From contig CAUYUJ010018333.1 of NCBI GenBank assembly GCA_963575745.1, forward strand, positions 27,910 to 91,909: a stretch of 64,000 nucleotides of DNA, read 5' to 3'. This stretch comes from Prorocentrum cordatum. Taxonomy: Eukaryota; Sar; Dinophyceae; Prorocentrales; Prorocentraceae. The notes under the pieces are model-generated. The model saw only the letters and a program-made list of their open reading frames with translations. It did no database searches and was not told where the DNA came from. Position 1 is the first letter of the stretch; every line of letters begins with the position of its first letter. Of the stretch, positions 53,464 through 62,889 are shown piece after piece. The position numbers and the translations under genes were made by a program.

Positions 53464-53574
53464 ATTCAATCCAGCTCGATCCCGCTAAAAATCCTGCTTT
53501 ATCCTGTTCAATCGGCGGCCTGTCCGGCGCAGCAGCTCCCCGATGCGGCTCAACTCTCCCTACGGTGGAGTCCA

Positions 53575-53765
53575 GTTCACAAGAAGCCTCCCACCAGAAA
53601 CCCAACCCTGAGAACCCGGGACGCTAATTGATGCTTGGTGTGGGAACGTCACGCTTCTCGTAGCAAAACCATCGACACACAAGAAACCCAGGGCACCCTG
53701 GAGGGCAGCAGGGTGTTTCTTGGCATGGGCCTCCGCTGGAATCCTTCCGACGAAGACCTCCCGAT
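53575..53765 (-). repeat. Repeat family K, copy 3 (partial, reverse)
   Basis: Reverse complement of part of family K: AACCCAGGGCACCCTGGAGG and GCTTGGTGTGGGAACGTCAC. Confidence 0.7.
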
Positions 53766-53800
53766 AGTCGCCTCCTGACCGAGAGGCCCTGATCGGAGGG

Positions 53801-53999
53801 ATGGTGGAGCGGCTGGACGCGGCCAACGCCCAGCTCGCGGCGAGGCCTGGGGAAGACCGCGCGCGAGAGGCAGCCGCCGCTGCCGCGCGGCGGGGCGAGG
53901 AGGCGGCCTGGGACGAGGGCGAGGAGCAGCAGGGCACCATCGCCCAGCTGCTTGCCCGCATCGCCGAGCTGGAGGCCACGCTGCAGGGTCGTCGTCGTC

Positions 54000-54034
<35 letters not shown>

Positions 54035-54676
54035 CGCCGTTGTCACCGCCGTCGTCGTCGTCGGCGTCGTCGTTACCGTCGTCGTTCACCGTCGTCGTCG
54101 TCGTCGTCACTGTCGTCGTCGTCGTCGTCGTCGCCGCCGCCGGCGTCTCCGAGCTGGAGGCCACGCTGCAGCGCGCCACGCACTTCGCGCCCGAGCAGCC
54201 CGACGCGGCCGCGGCGGCCCCCGAGGCGGGCGCTGCGCGGCGCTCGGCCGAGGCCGGCGCGGCCGCGGCCGAGGCGGGCGCGGCCGAGGGCGCGGCCGAG
54301 GCGGGCGCGCGGCCGCGGCCGGCGCCCGGCGCGGCGGCCGCGGCGGCGCCGCTGGCGGCCGAGGCGGGGCGGCCGCCGTCGTGGTCGTCGTCTTCGTCGT
54401 CGTCGCCGTCGTCGTCGTCGTCGCAGTCGTCTTCGTCGTCGTCGTCGTGGTCGCCGCCGTCGTCGTCGTCTTCGTCGTCGTCGTCGCCCCGACGGTATAG
54501 CACAACGGACAGCTCCTCGGCCGGCGGCCGAGGCCGCGGCGGCGCCGCGGGTGGCCGAGGTGGCGGCCGAGGGCGCGCGGCGGGCGGAGTCGCGGGAGAC
54601 CGAGGCGCCTCCGGGCGGGGCGGCCGGGGAGCGGCCGCCGGCCGGGGCCGAGGAGCCTTCGATGAGAGTCGACTAG
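53801..54676 (+). CDS. Three-exon coiled-coil protein with two GC-AG, GTC-rich introns
   Basis: Exon A (to 53974) reads MVERLDAANAQLAARPGED and IAQLLARIAELE. Exon B is 54160-54363 (ATLQRATHFAPEQPDAAAA ... GAAAAAAPLAAE). Exon C runs from 54533 to the TAG at 54674 (AAAPRVAEVAAEGARRAESR ... EEPSMRVD). Introns are 53975-54159 (185 bp) and 54364-54532 (169 bp). Both begin GC, end AG and are mostly GTC repeats. A 21-bp direct repeat starting GAGCTGGAG (53966, 54151) marks intron 1, and GGCGGCCGAGGC (54354, 54523) marks intron 2. Both joints are GAG|GC at phase 0. Neither length is a multiple of three, but their sum is, so the start and end share a frame while exon B does not. The result is ~173 residues of helical, Ala-rich coiled coil from the ATG at 53801; the frame stays open upstream to at least 53768. 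Function unknown. Confidence 0.55.
53987..54150. repeat. GTC tract inside intron 1
   Basis: GTCGTGGTCGTC-type trinucleotides. Confidence 0.9.
54378..54488. repeat. GTC tract inside intron 2
   Basis: GTCGTCTTCGTCGTC-type trinucleotides. Confidence 0.9.
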
Positions 54677-54721
54677 ACGTAAGAGTGACCTTTCGACGGA
54701 GTGACCTTTGGTGCGGGCACA

Positions 54722-54896
54722 TTGGGCGTTGCGTAATGGGGGGGTCATACATGGGGGGGCGGCGAGTGTGGTCCGAAAAGGTACCCAAACGGTACCTAAA
54801 CGAGCCCCCTGGGGGTCCAGAGGGGCCCGAAAGGGGCACGAAAGGGGACCGTTTCTGACCCCCCCATTTGTGACCCCTCCATTAAGCCATGCCCAA
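54722..54896. mobile_element. TIR element family H, copy H3
   Basis: 175 bp. 5-bp duplication GCACA at 54717-54721 and 54897-54901. Ends as in H1, with one change in the right end (CATGCCCAA). Confidence 0.93.
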
Positions 54897-55081
54897 GCAC
54901 AGGTGGGTCCCCAGATGGCCGAAAACGAAGCAGCAGCAGCTGCTTGCGCGCCCAAGTTCGGTCCCCCCGCGGCCCCCCAAAAGCCGCGCACCAAAGGTCA
55001 CTCTTATCCAGTGTCACTCTTGCGCATGGCCGGAAGAGGCCCTCGATGTCGGGAGCAAGTCATGGGAGCCCACAGCTTGAA

Positions 55082-55233
55082 GTCGGGCCTGTCCCTCTGC
55101 AGGAAGAGCAGGCAAAGATAGCAACAGAAATAGTCAGGGGACCAGTTTTCCAGTATGTTTGGCTATAGTTGTGCGTTTTTGGGGTATTTCTGAATTTTCG
55201 CCCAGAATCCGCCTGTCTGGAGACATGCCCGAC
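55082..55233. mobile_element. TIR element family A, copy 4
   Basis: GTCGGGCCTGTCCCTCTGCA ... GCCTGTCTGGAGACATGCCC, with an AT-rich core. Confidence 0.8.
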
Positions 55234-55589
55234 CTTCGTGCTGTATCGTGCTGGATCGAGCCGTAGCTCGTGCACTCGTTCGTGCTGGATCGTGCTGGAT
55301 GCGGGCAGAGCGCGTTGTATTTGGCACCGCCCGTGCGCGATAGAGGCCACGCTCCATGAGCCGCAAGATGAGCCATGGCAACTTTTTTTGCGACCCCATC
55401 ACGAGAAAGACCTCCTCTGTCCGTAGCCAGCACTCTCCATGGGCGGCTCTCACAGCGCTTGGCGCGAGCTGGGTGGCATGGGCTCGACTAAATGGGGGGG
55501 GTCGGTGGCAAATCGTGGGCGCCTTGTGCGCCCTCGTAATGTTGTCTTTGGCTTCCGAGTAGCGCCGATTTGCGTCTGGGACATCCGAT
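55234..55589. other. No gene recognised
   Basis: 55245-55310 has TCGTGCTGGATCGTGC repeats. Otherwise unassigned. Confidence 0.4.
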
Positions 55590-55750
55590 GCGGTAGCGCC
55601 GGTTCAGCGTCGGTTAGCGTCGATTGGTGTCGACTTAGCGTCGAGTAGCGTCGATTTAGCGTCGATTAGCGTCGAGTAGCGTCGAGTCGCGTCGATTCGC
55701 AAGACCCGACAAGATGGTATGAGAGGCTCCAATGAGCTACCACCGAACTC
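55590..55750. repeat. Repeat family F, copy 5
   Basis: Longest decamer run of the family (TTAGCGTCGAGTAGCGTCGA), then CAAGACCCGACAAGATGGTA and GAGCTACCACCGAAC. Confidence 0.8.
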
Positions 55751-56245
55751 GAGCCATTCAGAGAAATCACGACCTTTTTGGGGGATTGGTATTTTCGGCC
55801 TCTGGGGCCCTTTATGCCAAGCCTCCGGACTCAAAACACGACTCAGGATGCAAAACCGGTCCCGGGGACTGGGTCGAGTTTTATTGGGGTCGACGTCTTG
55901 AACAAATCATGATGTCGGGGGTATGGATAGATAGTCCTTTGGGTGTGTGTGAGCCCAAGATGTGTTTAGTGCGTTCAGCCTCATCGGCAGCACGCAGCTT
56001 GTGTCGGCCCTCATTACGCCGCCTGCGCCGCAGAGTGGACAAACGCACGTGCTCTGAGAACCGACGCTGCAACAAAACATGCAACATCGCAAATAATCAC
56101 GACTGGAGCCTGGGACCCCATCTTTCTGCGTCATTTCTCGAGCCCGGTCGATCTGGGAGGGCCCCGCGGCCCGGACAGGAGGCGCACCCGCGCCCGGCTC
56201 TGCACAAACGGAGGCTGCGGAGATCTCCGGGGCACGCTGGCGCCA
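55751..56245. other. No gene recognised
   Basis: A + frame is open for 195 codons (55732-56319) but continues into the family B element and has no recognisable features. Confidence 0.35.
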
Positions 56246-56413
56246 TATACCTCATGCGATGCTTAAGAAAACCTAAGTTTTCGGCCAGAGTGTCGATTAT
56301 TCTTACCGTTTCAATGTAAATCCCAAGATTTTGATAGAAGTTCTGGGTTCTATTCAATTTCTGAGACTATGAATTTCTTGACCCATGATTTCTCAAGCAT
56401 TTCGCAGGGTGTA
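56246..56413. mobile_element. TIR element family B, copy 2
   Basis: 168 bp, TATACCTCATGCGATGCTTA ... CAAGCATTTCGCAGGGTGTA. Confidence 0.87.
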
Positions 56414-56636
56414 TACAGCCCACGCCCTGAGGACCCTCGGGAGGCGCCGGCGGCGGCCGGGGCTGCCGAGCCGCCCCCGGAGGAGGCCGGCGCCGAGGCG
56501 GCGCGCGCGGCGCTCGCTCCGGAGGGCGGCGCGGGCGGCGCGGGCGCGGGCTGAGGCCGGGCGGCCGCGCTCGCGGCGCGGCGGGGGGCCGCGTGTGGGG
56601 CCGCAGGCCGCTCGCCGCGGCCCGAGAGACTTCCAG
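56414..56636 (+). other. Exon-like Ala/Glu-rich segment before a family A element
   Basis: One frame reads EDPREAPAAAGAAEPPPEEA and GAEAARAALAPEGGAGG, then a TGA near 56552; other frames stay open to the GC-AG junction at 56636. Strongly GC-rich. Coding status uncertain. Confidence 0.3.
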
Positions 56637-56643
56637 GCCTCCC

Positions 56644-56796
56644 GTCGGGCCTGTCCCTCTACAGGAGGGATGTGCAAGGACAGTCGAGAACAGTGTGGGG
56701 GCGAGTGTGACACCATGGTCTGGCATGGTTTGAACATGTTTCGGTTTTTTTCTGTATTTTTCGTCCGAAGTCCGCCTGTAGGAGGACACGCCCGAC
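56644..56796. mobile_element. TIR element family A, copy 5, intron-like
   Basis: GTCGGGCCTGTCCCTCTACA ... GCCTGTAGGAGGACACGCCC. TTCCAGGCC stands on both sides (56631-56639 and 56801-56809). Cutting both at CAG|GCC gives a 170-bp segment, 56637-56806, that begins GC and ends AG. Confidence 0.82.
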
Positions 56797-56809
56797 CGAG
56801 TTCCAGGCC

Positions 56810-57177
56810 CAGACAGGCTCGCGTCGTGCAGAAACATCCGGACGGGGCCCTGAGAGATCCTTGCGTCTCGCTTGGCTCGAGCCGGGCGCCTTGTCGCCTC
56901 TTTTGTTCGGGCCCCGGGGGGCTCTCACAGACCGATGCGGCTCGGAGAAGGGCGCAGGAGGATGGGGTCTCGGCCCCCCGGGCGCGATGATTTTCGATGT
57001 TGCTGCAGTCTTTCGTTACGTCGGATCTCAGGGTACTGGGCCCCGATACCGTCAAACAACGTGTCAGGATCCAGGAGGCATCGGCCCCGAGGGAAGGGTC
57101 GGGACGTTCGGGGTAGGCGGACTGGAAGGAAGAAGTCTGGAGGGGGCCCGCTCCATCCCTCGATGACCTTCGGTTCT
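56810..57177. other. No gene recognised
   Basis: Mixed GC-rich DNA without identifiable features. Confidence 0.35.
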
Positions 57178-57335
57178 CTTCGCCCCCCCCCCCCATCCCT
57201 CGATCCGTCTCGATCCTCTTCGATCCTTCTCACTACAGCCCTCGATCCTCCTCGATCCTCCCCACTCCAACCCTCGATCCTGCTCGACCCAAGCCTCGAT
57301 CCGACCCTCGATCCAGCCCTCGATCCGACCCTCGC
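57178..57335. repeat. CTCGATCC minisatellite
   Basis: 8-17-bp units with CTCGATCCTC and CCTCGATCCGACC. Confidence 0.85.
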
Positions 57336-57489
57336 TCGTCGATCCCGCGCGCGGCCCGAGAGAGGCTCCCATGGAGGCCCGCTCCTGGCCCTGGCCCGCA
57401 CCCACCCCTCAAGCAGTGGCGAAGCGTCCTGGCTCGCCTAGAGGACCACCAGGTAATGCTCTAAGACTTCATTTTTGTGTTCTGCGTGA

Positions 57490-57770
57490 GATATTATGTT
57501 AGAACGTGTCTGGCGGATATCGTCTTGTCTTGACACTAACAGTGTTTTTGCTCTGAGAACACTGTTAGTGTCGTGCCAGGTCTATAGGAATGCTGGGACG
57601 GTCGGTCTCTGCTCAAACCTCTCCCTCCGTTCAGGGGCAGCGCCAGTCGCAGGAGGGAGCGATGCCGATGCCGCCGCCCTTCCCTCGTCGCCACGGCTGC
57701 GGATCTGCTGCGGCGCCCTGGTCGGGGCGCGCCCCAGGAGAAGTCCACGGAGTAGCGGTGTGAAGGGTAC
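57490..57770. repeat. Repeat family Q, copy 1, then a family P fragment
   Basis: A 13-bp-stem hairpin (GACACTAACAGTG, 57532-57544 and 57560-57572) sits inside a block whose right flank (GCCAGGTCTATA, ATGCTGGGACGGTCGGTC) recurs at 61530-61590. 57640-57770 matches part of family P. Confidence 0.55.
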
Positions 57771-57834
57771 TCCGTATTGCGAAGGCCTTACGGCCGGTGC
57801 CGCCGACCCTGATTGGCGACGACGACGACGACGA

Positions 57835-57950
57835 GCGCTCTTGGGGGCCTCTTGGGGGTAGTTTGTGGGCCTCTTGGGAAGCTCTTAGGGGCCGCTTGGA
57901 AGCCTTGTGGGGGCCTCTTGGGGCTTCCTGGGGGTCTCTTGTTTGCTGCG
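57835..57950. repeat. CTTGGGGGCCTC minisatellite
   Basis: Same unit as 32262-32790. Confidence 0.8.
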
Positions 57951-58005
57951 GCGTCCTGGTCGGAGCGCGCCCCAGGAAAAGTCCACGGAGCAGCGGTGTA
58001 AAGGG

Positions 58006-58191
58006 TACTCCGTATTCCATGATAGAGGCGGGGGGGTCACATTTTGGGGGGGGTCTGATGTGAGCTGTCTTGGAGGGTCGGGGGGGGCGTCTGGGCAAAG
58101 GGCCGCCCTTTGATAGATCGTCTGGGGGGTCTAAGACTTCTCGTCTGGGAGGGTCGTGACCCCCCTCCCTTTTATTATGAAATCTGGGGTA
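58006..58191. mobile_element. TIR element family M1, copy 2
   Basis: 186 bp. Right end TTTTATTATGAAATCTGGGG; the left end is diverged (ATTCCATGATAGAGGCGGGG). The G-rich interior is shared with 2788-2977. Confidence 0.75.
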
Positions 58192-59090
58192 GCTTGTTGC
58201 TTCCCCAAGTCAGGGGGGAATGGGCTCAGGCAGGAAGACATCGACCCCTCAATCGCCCACTCATCGCTTATATGGGGCCTGATGGTCCACCCCGCCAAGG
58301 ATCGTGCGGTTCCGCTTTCTGGGGCATACAGTCGAGGCTGATTTGTAGGTAGACCCTGCCAAACCGAGGGCACCTTTGCGTCCCGAGTTTCGCGACCCAT
58401 GCCTTCTACATTCCAGTGCCAGACGTTCGACGACGCGATGTGTTCAATGGGCGGCCCCCTGCCCTGGGGCAATTTTCTGTCCTGGCCGATTTCTGATGGC
58501 CTTGGGGACCGAGAACAGGCCCCAGAGCCTGAAACCTTAGAAAAGGGAGGGCTTCCTTACTCCTCTCCAGAGGAGACCACTGTTACGCAGCGGTGCAGGC
58601 CATCGTGCCTAGGGTCTAAAGGAAACCATTACCAGAGAAGCGCTGTGATAAAAAAGTACACTTCGAGATATGGGGTCGTCCCCCCCAGATGGAGGGGGGG
58701 AGGCCACGCGTTGGAGCGGGCCTTCCTGGGAGTCAGTCTGTCAGGCCACTGTGTTCGGTCTACTGAACTATTTGGGACACGTGACGGGGGATGCAATCTT
58801 CTGGGCGCAGCTGATTCCGTCCCTGCGGCCAGACGCATCTTGCGATACGCGGCAGCCTCGGGCGCCTCCTTTGGGATTTTCGGTTGCTGGGTGGGGGGCA
58901 TTCCCAGAGGTGTTCGTCGAAACGTCTGGGCCCCAAGCGAATAGCTTCAGTCGACCCGCACAGTACGGATGGGCAACCTTCCCAAGGGTACCCTTGCATC
59001 CTTGGCCACGTTTGCTGGCCGCGCCCCGCTCGGAACGCTGCGACATGGGTTCCCAAGGCCCTTGCATCCTCATCGCGCGTCCTTGCGATA
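58192..59090. other. Family G copy and an unassigned 181-codon frame
   Basis: A + frame 58399-58944 is open but shows no features that I recognise. 58950-59090 is family G (CGGATGGGCAACCTTCCCAA). Confidence 0.4.
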
Positions 59091-59293
59091 CTCGGCGGCG
59101 AGCGAGGGGGGGAATTGAGAAGGGGCGGGCCTTCTTAGAAGTCTCGGAAGTTCCGCGGCCTTCCGAGAAGCTTCCTGAGCCTTCCCCGGAGACAGAGAAG
59201 CTTCCTCAGAAGGCGCGAGCGCTTCTGCGAAGTCCCGCCGCCCTCTGAGGAGGTCTTCTCCTTCTCATTTCCTCCCCCTCGCTCGCCGCCGAG
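59091..59293. mobile_element. Foldback element with 30-bp ends
   Basis: CTCGGCGGCGAGCGAGGGGG ... CCCTCGCTCGCCGCCGAG, with inner AAGCTTCCT/CTTCTTAGAAG-type arms. ATA stands on both sides (59088-59090 and 59294-59296), a possible 3-bp duplication. Confidence 0.8.
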
Positions 59294-59316
59294 ATACGGG
59301 TTGACTGTAGGTTCAG

Positions 59317-59345
59317 GTCGGGCCTGTCCCCCCACAGGGGGATCT
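59317..59345. mobile_element. Lone left end of family A
   Basis: GTCGGGCCTGTCCCCCCACA without a recognisable right partner. AT-rich sequence follows to 59450. Confidence 0.5.
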
Positions 59346-59669
59346 TGGGCCAAAAATTGACAATACGGTAGAACCGATTCCAGAACAGTTCGAAAACAGT
59401 CATAAAATGGTCCCTAGACTATTGTTTGACTATTGTTTGACTATGGTTCCCTAATCCTCTCGCGCGCTCAAGCTGCGGGGCGCTCGGCGAACTAATTTGC
59501 CGGGTGCAAGAGCAGGACAGAACTTGGAGGGTGAAAGTGGGGGTCGGGCGCAGGGTCCCGGCAATGGTGCCTTTGTGGGCCACGCATGGGCGATGCATCC
59601 TCGACTGCTGTGTCCAGCGGGGGAACCAATTGAAGCTCCCCGCCTGCGCCCGTGCGCGAGATTTGAGGG

Positions 59670-59839
59670 TACACCCTAGGCGATGCTTAAGAAAGCTAAA
59701 GTTTTCGGCGAGAGTCTCGATTATTCTTAATGTTTCAATGTACATCCTAAGATTTTGATAGAAGTTTTGGGTTTTTTATTTAAATTCTGAGACTCTGAGT
59801 TTCTTAACCCATGATTTCTTCAGCATTTCGCAGGGTGTA
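59670..59839. mobile_element. TIR element family B, copy 3
   Basis: 170 bp, TACACCCTAGGCGATGCTTA ... CAGCATTTCGCAGGGTGTA. Confidence 0.87.
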
Positions 59840-60013
59840 GACGAAGCAAGGGGGCGGGGGGCTCAGGAAAGGCGACGAAGGCAACGTGCGCTGAGGGTGC
59901 AAAAAACGGGAATAAACGAAAGCCGCGAGGTGATTGCCAAAATTGCCAGAATTAGCCAATTTAAGACGAGGACCACTGCGCTTCAGCTCTGGGGATCTTG
60001 GAGGCCAGGGCAG

Positions 60014-60240
60014 AATGTGAATTCACATTGTGGGGAAAACCAACATGTGAATTCACATTTCGGGAAGAAGGAAAATGTGAATTCACATGTCGGAAAAACA
60101 GGGAAAATGTGAATTCAAATTTTGGATTTTTGCGCAGGAGTCTTAGTGAAGGGGCCAGAATGTGAATTCACATTTTGGGAAAAAGGAAAACGTGACTTCA
60201 CATCTTGCGAAAAAGGGGAATGTAAACTCACAGTTTGGGA
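60014..60240. repeat. Tandem array of AATGTGAATTCACATT palindromes
   Basis: Palindromic cores at 60014-60029, 60045-60058, 60075-60088, 60107-60120 and 60159-60174, with decayed copies near 60189 and 60219. Spacing is 30-32 bp except one of 52. Spacers are GGGAAAAAGG-like. Confidence 0.88.
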
Positions 60241-61251
60241 ACATCGCGGGACCCATTCCAAATCCGTCTCGGGGGTCGACACGTCATCGTTTGGGAACAC
60301 GCGCGATCATCAGTCGCACAATCAAGACACACTTGCACTCCACTGCGCCGCCCCACGCGCAACATGCAAGGACGCCTGCACGCATCAGCGATAATGGATG
60401 GACGGCGCGCTTGCCCGCGCGGGCAACGCGCGGGCACGACCGACTGGCCCTCCATGACCGGACCGCCAACATTGGATGCCAACCGTTCCCGATCACATAC
60501 ATGAGCGATACACTGAGCGTACATGGGCCATTCAGCCCCCATTGAAGACCCCCTGTTGCAGACCCCCTCTTTCACCCTCCGAAGAACAGGGGGGGGGGGG
60601 GGGGGCGGGCGCAGAGGACAGGAGGGGGAGGAGGGCACTCACCGCGGAAAGACTTTCAGGATGCCCCCTCGCACACACCCACCGCTGTGACTCTTGCTGG
60701 CCCCATGGCCCGAGACAGGCCCCCGAGGGCCGACGTAGAGGAGCAACGCCGGGATCATAGCGGACGGGCGACGCAAAAAAATCGGGCTCGATCGTGCCGG
60801 CAGTCGCGCGGAAGTTGCCCGCGTAAGTTCGCGTGTAGGCCCGTTTCCAGTGCAATGTGCCGCGCCGGGGGCCCGCGTGAGCCACGGTGTCAGGTCGCGA
60901 GGCCATCTCGCGTCAAGCCCGTTTAGCGTTCGTCGCTCGGCCGTCGTAGATTTGGGGCCCCCCGTCGCCCAGGAGACGCCCCGACCCCGACGAGCTGCCC
61001 AGCGCGCCCGCCGCGCTGGCGTAGCGTCGGGCGGGCCCTGGCCCGCGCAGGGCGCCGTGGCGACTGCCAAGCGCGAGGCCTGCCGCCGCAGGTGTTTTCC
61101 CGAGCGAAGGGTTCGGTGGCCACCCGGTTCGGTCGGGCCCGTTCGTTTCAGCCAGTATGGTTGGGCGGGCAGGCTCGAGGAGAGCTGGAGAGCGACGGGG
61201 ATCTTGCCATCGAGGGCAGGGTTCGGTGGCTCGGGGTCGGCGAAGACTTGG
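60241..61251. other. No gene recognised; contains a G tract
   Basis: 60589-60605 is a G run. Otherwise GC-rich DNA with incidental open frames. Confidence 0.4.
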
Positions 61252-61360
61252 CATCGCTCGGACGTGCGCGATTTCTCTCGGCGAGGGCCATCGAGGGGTA
61301 TCTTGGATCATCGTGCGAAAAAAGTAACGCACAAGCCGAAAAATGCATGTTGGCGAGAGA
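61252..61360. mobile_element. Element family L, copy 2 (decayed right end)
   Basis: CATCGCTCGGACGT left end and CTCGGCGAGGGCCATCGAGG interior match 46121-46240. The right end is not recognisable. Confidence 0.65.
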
Positions 61361-61439
61361 GGGGGGACAAATATCGAAGGACAAACACAACATCAAAAAC
61401 AACCTTCAGAAGAACAGTAGACCAAATGTTGTTAGACCA

Positions 61440-61620
61440 TATCTGGCTGGGACTGTCTCGTTGCAACATCTCAGGCTTATGTTCCAAGAACTCGGTTCTT
61501 GTTCTTGGAACTTCTTTCGGGTTCTAAGACCCTTTCGAGGTAGACCGATAGAAATGCCAGGACGGCCGGTCCCTGCTCAACTCTGCTCCTCGAGACGAAG
61601 AGCTCGCTCCCGAGCCCGAG
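61440..61620. repeat. Repeat family Q, copy 2
   Basis: A hairpin TTCCAAGAAC/GTTCTTGGAA (61484-61493, 61503-61512) sits where copy 1 has a different hairpin. The right flank AGACCGATAGAAATGCCAGG matches copy 1. Confidence 0.5.
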
Positions 61621-61867
61621 GGACGGGTTCAGTGCTTCGGGAGCGGCTGCGAGGGGGGGGGGCGAACAGGGGGAGGAGATATCGCCTGGGATCTCACGGC
61701 CCCTCTTCTTGCAGTGCGTCCATTGCTCTCCCTCTAGTCCGCGCGCAGGCTTCGCGAGCCCTCTCTTGGGCGCCCACCTCTCTTGGACGCCCCCGAGTGG
61801 CCACCCGGCTTCGGTTCGGCCAGCTCGGTTCGGCGGGTTCGGTTCAGCCGGCTCGGTTCGTCGGGCA

Positions 61868-62058
61868 ATGACGAACGAACGACACACACCCATACACATA
61901 GGGAGGTCGTTGGGAGGAGGACTGGCTATGGGTATGGGTGCGGGTTGTCGGACCTTGGGGAACGCTCCCGTTCGAACGGGGACCCCGATCCGCTAACACG
62001 CACCCATCGCCCTCTCCGATCCCCCTATGGGTATGGGTGTGTGTTGTTGGTTCGTCAA
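61868..62058. mobile_element. Foldback element
   Basis: ACGAACGAACGACACACACC ... GGTGTGTGTTGTTGGTTCGT inverted ends, with inner CCCATACACATAGGG/CCCTATGGGTATGGG arms. It is surrounded by GGTTCGG repeats (61800-61865). Confidence 0.72.
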
Positions 62059-62805
62059 GCAAGTTCGCGGCGCCAGCTGGTTCGGTCCGGCCAGTTCCGT
62101 TCAGCCAGTCTCAGTATCAGTATCAGTTGTGCGTGGTACCCTCTCGACAGTGTTGTGCACAGCATCCTGGCGCGCTCCTCGACAACAGCACGCTGATTGG
62201 GTGGTCAGACGCGCGCGATCCTCGTGTACTGTCGCTGTTCCCCGATTCGAGCTGACAACACACGCGAGACCACCGGTTTCTCCCAGGCTTTTGCCCTCTT
62301 CGTGCCCGTGGAGGGCCCTCAGAGGGCAACAGCTCCCCCCCCCCTCCCTCGCCATCCCCGGCCCCCTCCCTCCCCTCCTCTCCTCCCTCCCCCCTCCCCC
62401 CTCCCCCCCCCCCCCTCTCCATCCCCTCCTCTCCATCCCCTCCTCTCCATCCCCTCCTCCGCCGCCGGGCCTCCTTGCACGCATGGTACAGCTCGTGTCG
62501 GGCCCCGTGGGGAGCGACCCGGGGCAGGACGCTGGCCCCCTGGAAGGGGGTCGGGAGATCCGGGCGCCCACGCGACGAAGCCTCGCGATTTCTGTGTACC
62601 CGCACCATTCCACGCCCCTCTCCAGCGCAGTCGGATTCCATCGCCCGGGGTATACAACGTCCACGCCCCCCAGGGCGGGAAACGTGTAAGCCAACCCCAC
62701 GACCAGGACCTTCGCCCAACCCCCAGGGATACGAGGTCAGAGTGAGGGGACCGAACAGTCGTTCACTGTCCCCGGGTGCATGGCTGAAGCGGGGTTCCGC
62801 GGTGC
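62059..62805. other. No gene recognised; C/T-rich tract
   Basis: 62335-62460 is CCCCTCC/CCATCCCCTCCTCT low complexity. No gene features. Confidence 0.45.
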
Positions 62806-62880
62806 TGATTGGCGTTGTTTGTCGTTGTTGTCGTTGTTGTTGCTATTGAAAGTAAATTACTAAACAATTATTATTGGCCC
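62806..62880. mobile_element. Family I terminal fragment
   Basis: TGTTGTCGTTGTTGTTG tract, then a decayed form of the AATTATTATTGG terminal signature. Confidence 0.5.
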
Positions 62881-62889
62881 CCCCCCACG

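Noticed and set aside
60014-60240. CRISPR array (regular palindromic repeats)
   Set aside because: The repeat core is only 14-16 bp, spacers are ~15 bp and similar to each other, and the DNA is eukaryotic.
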